From: Gammaproteobacteria bacterium
GTDB taxonomy: Bacteria > Pseudomonadota > Gammaproteobacteria > Pseudomonadales > Pseudohongiellaceae
Assembly: GCA_002684935.1 (NCBI GenBank)
Contig: NYWC01000121.1
Coordinates: forward strand, 1 to 9,843
DNA: 9,843 bases
Direction: 5' to 3'
A program made the position numbers and the translations under genes. This document shows positions 1 through 4,377 of the stretch, one piece after another. Below the pieces are notes generated by a model that was not told the origin of the DNA, searched no databases, and saw nothing but the letters and a program-made list of their open reading frames with translations. Numbering within the stretch: the stretch's first letter is position 1; every line of letters starts with the position of its first letter.

Positions 1-157
1 TATAACGGGACTCCGTCAAGCTGATGTTATCAAGAACGCAGATAAAATTAAATTATCTGATATACTTGACGCTCAAATTAAAGAGCAGAGTTTGGTTTTT
101 GATTGGGAAAGCTGGAGAGATTTACAACTTGCGTGTAAAGATACTAACTTAACTTAA
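1..157 (+). CDS. 3' end of an unrecognised protein (5' truncated)
   Basis: The reading frame is open from the window edge (first full codon at base 2) to TAA at 155-157 and gives about 51 residues ending KDTNLT. No start is visible, so the gene begins upstream of the window. The visible part is charged and looks helical, with a tryptophan-containing segment (FDWESW) near the end. I recognise no domain. It stops two bases before the ATG of the next gene, the same TTAATTATG-type junction used elsewhere in the window, which supports it as a real gene in the same transcription unit. Confidence 0.6.
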   Translation, partial: ITGLRQADVIKNADKIKLSDILDAQIKEQSLVFDWESWRDLQLACKDTNLT

Positions 158-159
158 TT

Positions 160-402
160 ATGAAAAAAGATAGAAGCACTCAAAGAAGAGACAACTATGA
201 AAGACTAATTGTCATAAGAGCAAACCACTTATTTAAAAATCTTCATTTGGTAGGCAAGTGTGCAGACCCAAAAAAATTCAGGTATACTCAAGAAGATGTA
301 GACCATTTGTTTAAGAGTATAAATAAAGAATTGAAAAATCAAAAAAAGAAATTTGATTTAGGATTACTAAACATGAACGAAAAACCATTTAAATTAAGAT
401 GA
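160..402 (+). CDS. Small basic unknown protein (80 aa)
   Basis: I do not recognise this protein. It is strongly basic and predicted helical: an Arg/Lys-rich N-terminus (residues 1-20), a stretch with I/V/L spacing (about 17-32), and a Lys-rich region (about 50-65). It has one cysteine, no signal peptide and no membrane segment. The ATG follows the previous stop by two bases in an A/T-rich context, the usual Bacteroidota start style. Its stop overlaps the next start as ATGA at 399-402, indicating translational coupling. The basic composition would suit nucleic-acid binding, but nothing more specific can be said. Confidence 0.7.
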   Translation: MKKDRSTQRRDNYERLIVIRANHLFKNLHLVGKCADPKKFRYTQEDVDHLFKSINKELKNQKKKFDLGLLNMNEKPFKLR

Positions 403-548
403 AAAAAGTAAAAGACACAGAGCGTTTAAACGAACCCTCTATAAAACTTGTTGACTCTCCCAAAAAAGAAGTCAGGAAGGTTGACAACCTATACGCAATG
501 CAAAATTTTGCTATGGAAGAAATGTTAAAAGCATTATATAAAAAATAA
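399..548 (+). CDS. Very small unknown protein (49 aa)
   Basis: An uninterrupted frame begins at the ATG inside the ATGA overlap with the gene upstream and ends with TAA at 546-548, three bases before the next ATG. The product starts MKKVKDTERLNEPS and is Lys/Glu-rich, with a helical C-terminal third (residues 32-49). I recognise no family. Two things support it: exact end-to-end packing between two neighbours, and the lack of any other use for this 150-base stretch. Its first half, around CGTTTAAACGAAC and GTCAGG..GGTTGAC (419-485), is similar in DNA to non-coding sequence at 1250-1291, described separately. Confidence 0.6.
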   Translation: MKKVKDTERLNEPSIKLVDSPKKEVRKVDNLYAMQNFAMEEMLKALYKK

Positions 549-551
549 GAT

Positions 552-806
552 ATGGAAAAACAATTAAAGGTTACAGGTGTACGATACTTTAAGACTCGAT
601 TAGGATTAGGGTATGAGTGCAAGACAAACATAAATGGATTGCTGATTTGGAATGACGGCAACGGAGGTGGCACATTTTTAGATTGCGACTTTCAGAATAT
701 GAATAGAAGAGAACTCACTCAGTACGAGGAAGAGTTTTCAGAAACGAACTTAGAACACCTTATAGATGTCTATGAGGGTGTGGATTTAATAAATAAATAC
801 ATATAG
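552..806 (+). CDS. Unknown protein (84 aa)
   Basis: I do not recognise this protein with certainty. The N-terminal half looks like a small beta-rich fold: alternating hydrophobic and charged residues at about 5-32, then a turn-rich NDGNGGGT segment at 34-41. The C-terminal half (about 52-84) is acidic and helical. It has two cysteines, no zinc motif and no membrane segment. The start ATG lies three bases after the previous stop, and the next gene begins two bases after its stop, so it sits inside a tight operon of small genes. Confidence 0.7.
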   Translation: MEKQLKVTGVRYFKTRLGLGYECKTNINGLLIWNDGNGGGTFLDCDFQNMNRRELTQYEEEFSETNLEHLIDVYEGVDLINKYI

Positions 807-808
807 TT

Positions 809-958
809 ATGGAAGAAATAAAAACTAAAACTATGGAGAAACATAATAAATTAATAGACATACTTGTAAAATATGGTAACGAAGAATTTGGAGATAATAT
901 AATTGATGAAATTTCTGAACTATTTAATTACCCAAAAACTAAACAAATAAACAATTAA
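809..958 (+). CDS. Very small unknown protein (49 aa)
   Basis: The ATG at 809 lies two bases after the previous stop (TAGTTATG), and the frame runs to TAA at 956-958, four bases before the next ATG. The product is helical with an acidic C-terminal half (about residues 25-38) and no recognisable motif. An in-frame ATG at 833 is preceded by AAAACT, the same context found before the next gene's ATG at 963, so the true product could be 41 residues. Support comes from packing and codon-like sequence only. Confidence 0.55.
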   Translation: MEEIKTKTMEKHNKLIDILVKYGNEEFGDNIIDEISELFNYPKTKQINN

Positions 959-962
959 AACT

Positions 963-1247
963 ATGGAAAGACACGACCACGAATTAAAAGAGAGAGAGGA
1001 TAGCATAATTAATATTTCTTCAGAGGAAGCGTATTGTATGAACTTTCATTTAAACCTGAAGTTTGATTACAAAGGGAAACAATATGAGGCAACGGCTTAT
1101 TATCAAAATGGTTATGGAATTGATGACATTGATATATGGGACAATGAATTTCAAATGTTAGATGATAATATGCATGACGAGTTATACCCTCAGGTTAGAG
1201 GTTATTTTGAAGAAATGGATATAAGCAAAAAAACTATAACTTGGTAA
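963..1247 (+). CDS. Unknown acidic protein (94 aa)
   Basis: I do not recognise this protein. The N-terminus is highly charged (residues 1-16). It is followed by a likely beta-sheet region (about 28-50) with an aromatic strand KGKQYEATAYYQNGYG, then an acidic stretch with DDIDIWDNE (54-62) and a helical acidic end. No membrane segment or zinc motif is seen. It is the last gene before the non-coding stretch at 1248-1401, so it probably ends the first transcription unit. Confidence 0.7.
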   Translation: MERHDHELKEREDSIINISSEEAYCMNFHLNLKFDYKGKQYEATAYYQNGYGIDDIDIWDNEFQMLDDNMHDELYPQVRGYFEEMDISKKTITW

Positions 1248-1249
1248 AG

Positions 1250-1360
1250 AGAACGTTTAAACGAACTCTAAAAGAAGGTCAGGCAGTTGACATGAAAGGG
1301 TCAACATACGAAAGACGATATAAAAATGTAATGCCTGAGTCGTTCTTCTTTTTTTATTTT
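1250..1360 (+). terminator. Structured intergenic element with T-rich tract (terminator or ncRNA candidate)
   Basis: Three perfect inverted repeats nest in this gene-free stretch: AGAACG (1250-1255) with CGTTCT (1341-1346), CAGGCA (1280-1285) with TGCCTG (1332-1337), and GTTGAC (1286-1291) with GTCAAC (1300-1305) around an 8-base loop. The outer arm runs straight into TCTTTTTTTATTTT. The position after the last small gene and before a promoter suits a transcription terminator. The arms are far apart for a classical intrinsic hairpin, so a structured leader or small RNA ending at the T tract is also possible. The palindrome CGTTTAAACG (1254-1263) could compete with the outer stem. Confidence 0.5.
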
Positions 1361-1388
1361 GTTATTAAAAAATTATTACATATCTTTG
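1358..1388 (+). promoter_or_regulatory. Bacteroidota housekeeping promoter
   Basis: A -33 box TTTG at 1358-1361 is separated by exactly 19 bases from a perfect -7 box TATCTTTG (consensus TAnnTTTG) at 1381-1388. This matches the primary sigma factor promoter described for Bacteroides and relatives. Transcription would begin a few bases downstream, leaving only a very short leader before the ATG at 1402. It lies directly after the T-rich end of the preceding structured element. It is the only site in the window where I found both boxes correctly spaced. Confidence 0.8.
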
Positions 1389-1401
1389 CATTAGATAATC
1401 A

Positions 1402-1593
1402 ATGAAAAAAACAATTTGTAGCGTGTGTGGGAGTAATAATATCGAGATGATAAATGACGAGTATCAAGGAGAGTACACCGCACTTACATATAATTGTTTA
1501 GATTGCAACAAAAAAACGACTGACTATTATGACATTATTTTCAACCCCTTCACTACCTTTCTTGCGTCAACTACGCAGAAAGAAACGACATAA
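1402..1593 (+). CDS. Small zinc-ribbon protein (63 aa)
   Basis: The first 45 residues form a zinc-ribbon: CSVC at 6-9 and CLDC at 32-35 give two Cys-x2-Cys knuckles separated by 22 residues, with aromatic residues between them as in rubredoxin-like ribbons. The remainder (about 46-63) is Ser/Thr-rich and unstructured. It is the first gene after the promoter at 1358-1388. Such tiny ribbons bind one zinc and often act as nucleic-acid or protein adaptors; the specific role here is unknown. The last 65 bases overlap the next gene in another frame, so one of the two may have a different boundary from the one given. Confidence 0.7.
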   Translation: MKKTICSVCGSNNIEMINDEYQGEYTALTYNCLDCNKKTTDYYDIIFNPFTTFLASTTQKETT

Positions 1594-1816
1594 ATCATTT
1601 GTATACGATAGTATGCTAGAGCAAAGAAACCAAGCAGTACGCTTATTGATTTCTTTTGACTCTGAGAAAGATGTACAGGTTATTAGAAAGTCTTCAAGAG
1701 AGCCTTATCTAGTTTGTAGAATACCTCAAGGAGATTTATATTTACTTAAAGAAGCAAAGAAAAAGTTTGCTTTAGCTAAGAAGTACAGAAGAAGATTACA
1801 ATTATTAAACTTTTAA
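1529..1816 (+). CDS. Unknown basic protein (95 aa)
   Basis: I do not recognise this protein. It has a very basic N-terminal patch (RQLRRKKRHK, about 13-22), a central part that looks like alternating strands (about 37-70), and a Lys/Arg-rich C-terminal helix (about 73-92). The given ATG overlaps the zinc-ribbon gene by 65 bases. An ATG at 1613 would remove the overlap and give 67 residues starting MLEQRNQA. The longer form is preferred because the overlap region reads as a plausible basic segment, but the start is uncertain. The next ATG is two bases after its stop (TTTTAATTATG). Confidence 0.6.
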   Translation: MTLFSTPSLPFLRQLRRKKRHKSFVYDSMLEQRNQAVRLLISFDSEKDVQVIRKSSREPYLVCRIPQGDLYLLKEAKKKFALAKKYRRRLQLLNF

Positions 1817-1818
1817 TT

Positions 1819-1980
1819 ATGCAAAAAGAACAAACATTTGAAGAGTTAAGAATTGAGGCTATTGTAAAAGCAGTAGCAAGTTCAATTAAAGATTTAAACC
1901 AAATTGATTTATCTGTCTTATCTTTTAAAGAGTATGAGACTTTTAATAAAGCAATGAATAAACTTAAAGAAATACAATGA
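1819..1980 (+). CDS. Very small helical unknown protein (53 aa)
   Basis: The frame opens at ATG in the TTAATTATG context two bases after the previous stop and closes at TGA 1978-1980. That stop overlaps the next start as ATGA at 1977-1980, a hallmark of translational coupling. The product is predicted helical almost throughout, with two amphipathic segments (about 7-27 and 35-53), and has no motif I recognise. It sits immediately upstream of a DnaA domain IV-like gene, so it could be a partner of that protein, but this rests on position alone. Confidence 0.65.
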   Translation: MQKEQTFEELRIEAIVKAVASSIKDLNQIDLSVLSFKEYETFNKAMNKLKEIQ

Positions 1981-2279
1981 AAGAGTATATATTTAAACAA
2001 TACACCGAAAATATTTGTACCCATTTGGGTATAGAGAGTTCTGATTTGTTTGTAAAGTCAAGGGAAGCGGGAGTCGTCGAAGCAAGACAACTCCTGTTCT
2101 ACCTTTGTCATGACAAAAGACAAATGAAATTTACAGAAATTAAATCTTATGCAGATAAGGTTGGACTAGTCCAAGATGTTTCTAACATTGCCCACGCAGT
2201 CCATAGCTTCAAGGCGAAGGTAGATAAAGACCCTGACCTTTTGCATATCATTCAAAAGCTAAACAAGATTGAACACTAA
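1977..2279 (+). CDS. Degenerate DnaA domain IV-like protein (100 aa)
   Basis: The whole protein resembles the C-terminal DNA-binding domain of DnaA, without the AAA+ ATPase. Residues 26-46 (KSREAGVVEARQ..FYLC) match the first two helices, where DnaA has R..SRxxxxARQ..MYLxRE. KFTEIKSYADKVG at 51-63 occupies the helix-turn-helix position, and DVSNIAHAVHSF at 67-78 occupies the place of the signature DHTTVxHA. Only the Asp and the last His of the signature remain, so binding to a canonical DnaA box is doubtful. It is coupled to the small gene before it (ATGA) and overlaps the next by 11 bases. Identification is by eye and is weaker than for the protein at 8795-9325. Confidence 0.65.
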   Translation: MKEYIFKQYTENICTHLGIESSDLFVKSREAGVVEARQLLFYLCHDKRQMKFTEIKSYADKVGLVQDVSNIAHAVHSFKAKVDKDPDLLHIIQKLNKIEH

Positions 2280-2676
2280 TGAATTAGAGAGAGTGTTTAA
2301 ACAGGCTCGCTCTGAACATTCAAGTGTCGAGGTAGACGGAGACGGCTACAAGGCGTGTGTGTACTTAGGTGTTAAGATAACCAAAGATGATATGAGTGGA
2401 GAGATTAAAATATATGACCCGCAAAAGAGTGCAAACTATTATGTGGAGATAGACAAAGGCTTGTATTCCTTCTTCGTAAACAAAGGGTGGACGGGTGCAG
2501 TAATAGAATTAACATTAGAAAAGTACAAAGACAAATTAGAAAGAGTAAAAGATAGTATGGCTCGAGAGATGAACTCAGGACAAAGTCCTAAGAGACTAAG
2601 GATTCTCAAAGAGACAAGAGAACACATACTAAAAAAATATTATAAACTAACTCAAAAATTAAATAAAAATGACTAA
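2269..2676 (+). CDS. Unknown phage protein with helical tail (135 aa)
   Basis: I cannot name a family. The N-terminal two thirds (about 1-85) look alpha/beta, with a YVEIDKGLYSFFVNKGW segment at 58-74. The last 50 residues are a charged helix, probably coiled-coil, with Arg/Lys-rich KRLRILKETREHILKKYY at 107-124. The start is TTG, overlapping the preceding stop by 11 bases; no ATG fits, and the only alternative is GTG at 2293. The gene lies between the DnaA-like gene and the annealing-protein candidate and overlaps the latter by eight bases, so a role in DNA metabolism is likely but unproven. Confidence 0.75.
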   Translation: MNTNELERVFKQARSEHSSVEVDGDGYKACVYLGVKITKDDMSGEIKIYDPQKSANYYVEIDKGLYSFFVNKGWTGAVIELTLEKYKDKLERVKDSMAREMNSGQSPKRLRILKETREHILKKYYKLTQKLNKND

Positions 2677-3226
2677 ATTAAAATCAGTAAACATACAGGG
2701 GAAAGAATATGTTGAGGTCAGTGAAAGACTAAAACATTTTCGTTCTAATTATATTGGATACAGCTTGATATCCGAAGTCGTTGACATCAACGATACATCA
2801 ATAACTATTAAGGCTATAATTTATGATGACAAACAAAACCCGATTGCGTCTGGGATTGCTCAAGAGGTAAAGGGAAGTTCATTCATTAACAGGACAAGTT
2901 ATGTAGAAAACTGCGAGACATCAGCTTGGGGTAGAGCATTAGCTAATTTTGGTATAGGAATAGACGCTGCGGTTGCTTCATACAATGAGGTTGCCAATGC
3001 TATAACCCAACAAAAACAACAAAAGAAAGAGGAAGTAGAACAACTAATGACACCGCTAACCAAGACCAAAATGACTAAGGCTAACTATGCAGTTATGAAA
3101 AAGAGTGCAGAAAACCATAGGAAAGAGGGTAAGGAGTGGGAGGAGATATTAGTTATTATGTCAGAAAAAGTAATACTAGATACGAAGCTAGTTCAGAACA
3201 TGAAAAAAGAAATGTATGGAAAGTAG
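2669..3226 (+). CDS. Single-strand annealing protein candidate (Erf/Sak-like, 185 aa)
   Basis: The N-terminal 110 residues resemble phage annealing or recombination proteins. KEYVEVSERLKHFRSNY at 12-28 is followed by beta strands with YSLISEVV and ITIKAIIYDD. The diagnostic segment ENCETSAWGRALANFGIG at 80-97 corresponds to the ENxETSAxGRALxxLG motif of Erf/Rad52-type phage proteins. The C-terminal part (about 112-185) is Gln/Lys-rich and helical, as is usual for the variable tail. Such proteins coat ssDNA and anneal complementary strands. Overlapping by 11 bases with a RecE-type nuclease gene downstream strongly supports an exonuclease plus annealase pair. The exact annealase superfamily is not certain from sequence reading alone. 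Confidence 0.75.
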   Translation: MTKLKSVNIQGKEYVEVSERLKHFRSNYIGYSLISEVVDINDTSITIKAIIYDDKQNPIASGIAQEVKGSSFINRTSYVENCETSAWGRALANFGIGIDAAVASYNEVANAITQQKQQKKEEVEQLMTPLTKTKMTKANYAVMKKSAENHRKEGKEWEEILVIMSEKVILDTKLVQNMKKEMYGK

Positions 3227-4016
3227 TAAGATAATAGAGAAGTTAAAGAACGACAAAGATTACTACGGGAAGTTCGGGTCTAAGTTCCTCTCTAATAGTG
3301 ATGTGAAGTCGCTACGAAACGATATCAAATCATTTAGAAAGCCAATGCGTTTAAACGAAGCGTTGGAGTCGGGTAGGTATTTTCATCAGCTTTTATTAGA
3401 GGAAGACAAAGCAAAGAACTTTCCAATGGTAGAGGCTAAGACAAGAAACTCTAAAGAATACAAAGAGTATTTGGAGGAGAACAAGGTTGAGTTTGTTTTA
3501 AAAACCAATGAAGCTATGGCGATTAAAGACATAGCGGATTGGGTTATAAGCGACAAGACCGAGTGTACTCAGTTCATCAGGGATTTACTTAACAATCCTG
3601 AGGCTCTGAGAGAGCAACCCACCATTTGTGAACTACATGGACACAATTGGAAAGGGAAAGCCGACCTCATCACGACAGATGAGACGGGACAATATGTCAT
3701 AATAGATTTCAAAACTACAAGTGGAAACCCTAGTGATTTCAACAAGTGGACACTTGACTCGTTTGGATATAATTCTCAGGCGTATCTCTATAAAGAGATG
3801 TATGGTATGAACTTTAAGTTTATATTTATTGGGAAGAAACCAAAGGAAGATAGTAAAGGAAAAGTTTATTATGACGTGTGTGAGATAACTCCCTCGCAAG
3901 ATACTCTTGATATGGGTAGAACGAGAGTTATGGAGGCACTTGAGCAATACGAGAAGTATTATGGTGAGGGTGCAACTGAAGATGTACGAGCGTCGTACAC
4001 TAAAAAAGTAATTTAA
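3216..4016 (+). CDS. PD-(D/E)XK exonuclease, RecE/Cas4-like (266 aa)
   Basis: Motifs of the RecE-type/Cas4-like nuclease fold appear in order: GRYFHQLLLE at 53-62 (the helix with conserved His), GHNWKGKADLI at 142-152 ending in the metal-binding Asp150, VIIDFKTT at 161-168 giving Asp164-x-Lys166, and the QAYLYKEM helix at 188-195. These residues form the catalytic centre that cuts dsDNA processively from an end. Members are often annotated as putative exodeoxyribonuclease 8. The ATG lies within the end of the annealing-protein gene, so the two are probably coupled and act together. Its length fits stand-alone phage members, which lack the long N-terminus of E. coli RecE. Confidence 0.85.
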   Translation: MESSKIIEKLKNDKDYYGKFGSKFLSNSDVKSLRNDIKSFRKPMRLNEALESGRYFHQLLLEEDKAKNFPMVEAKTRNSKEYKEYLEENKVEFVLKTNEAMAIKDIADWVISDKTECTQFIRDLLNNPEALREQPTICELHGHNWKGKADLITTDETGQYVIIDFKTTSGNPSDFNKWTLDSFGYNSQAYLYKEMYGMNFKFIFIGKKPKEDSKGKVYYDVCEITPSQDTLDMGRTRVMEALEQYEKYYGEGATEDVRASYTKKVI

Positions 4017-4028
4017 ATATATATATAT
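4017..4028 (+). repeat. (AT)6 dinucleotide tract up to a start codon
   Basis: Six AT units fill the whole space between the nuclease stop codon (TAA 4014-4016) and the next gene, the last unit forming the first two bases of its ATG. There is no other ribosome-binding sequence, so the tract itself is the translation start context. Confidence 0.7.
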
Positions 4029-4284
4029 GAGTAATCAAAGAAAGGTTATTGGTACTTTAAACATAAGTATTAACCTTGATAAGATACCAAAAGAAAAAAT
4101 AGTTAAAGGAGAGAAGGGAAGTTATGCTAACTTGACTGCCTTAATCTTTGACGGGGACGACCAATATGGTAAGAACTCTACGGCTATGGTTTCAAAAACT
4201 GCTGAAGAAAGAGAGTCTAATGTGGACACTATTTACTTGGGCAACGGGTGGTACAATGTCAAGGTTGACAAAGCACCATTCTAG
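4027..4284 (+). CDS. Small phage protein, possible ssDNA-binding protein (85 aa)
   Basis: The sequence looks all-beta: strands at about 5-16, 31-40, 49-56 and 68-79, with a conserved-looking core DDQYGKNSTAMVSKTAEERE at 43-62 followed by IYLGNGWYNVK at 68-78. Similar small proteins follow recombination genes in Bacteroidota phages, from memory rather than from a search. The size, beta content and place after an annealase-exonuclease pair would suit an OB-fold ssDNA-binding protein, but no defining SSB motif is visible and the acidic SSB C-terminal tip is absent (it ends VDKAPF). Treat the function as a hypothesis; the coding call itself is secure. Confidence 0.75.
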   Translation: MSNQRKVIGTLNISINLDKIPKEKIVKGEKGSYANLTALIFDGDDQYGKNSTAMVSKTAEERESNVDTIYLGNGWYNVKVDKAPF

Positions 4285-4286
4285 TT

Positions 4287-4300
4287 AATTAAATTTAATT
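4287..4300. repeat. Perfect 14-bp A/T palindrome
   Basis: AATTAAATTTAATT is identical to its reverse complement and sits three bases after the stop codon of the 85-aa gene, just ahead of the hairpin at 4307-4363. It could be a protein-binding site, but pure A/T palindromes also arise readily in AT-rich DNA. Confidence 0.45.
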
Positions 4301-4306
4301 TATAAC

Positions 4307-4363
4307 AGGAGCGAGGAGAGTTTTTCTTTTTCATATTAATTAGTCTTTCCTCCTCCTTTTTTT
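4307..4363 (+). terminator. Intrinsic terminator-like hairpin before the primase gene
   Basis: The 5' arm AGGAGCGAGGAGAG (4307-4320) pairs with the 3' arm CTTTCCTCCTCCT (4345-4357). The pairing is five G/C-rich pairs, a small internal loop, four pairs and then three more including one G-T. The loop is T-rich, and the stem is followed by seven T. This is the form of a rho-independent terminator, though the loop of about 24 bases is long. I found no TTTG/TAnnTTTG promoter between it and the primase start at 4378, so it may act as an attenuator allowing partial read-through. Confidence 0.65.
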
Positions 4364-4377
4364 AACATACAAACAAA

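Noticed and set aside
389..673. Minus-strand open frames, here and at 1776-2024, 2439-2627, 3633-3947, 4362-4604, 5214-5438 and 5823-6020
   Set aside because: Each lies opposite a well-supported + strand gene, has a composition expected of a reverse shadow and shows no recognisable domain.
2100..2107. TACCTTTG, a promoter -7 box match; similar matches lie at 5478-5485 and 6453-6460
   Set aside because: All three are inside coding genes and lack a TTTG box 19-21 bases upstream.
2780..2793. CGTTGACATCAACG, and the similar dyad TGTCAAGGTTGACA at 4257-4270
   Set aside because: The shared TTGAC core with 1286-1305 suggested an operator, but both lie within coding sequence, differ in spacing and have no consistent place relative to genes.
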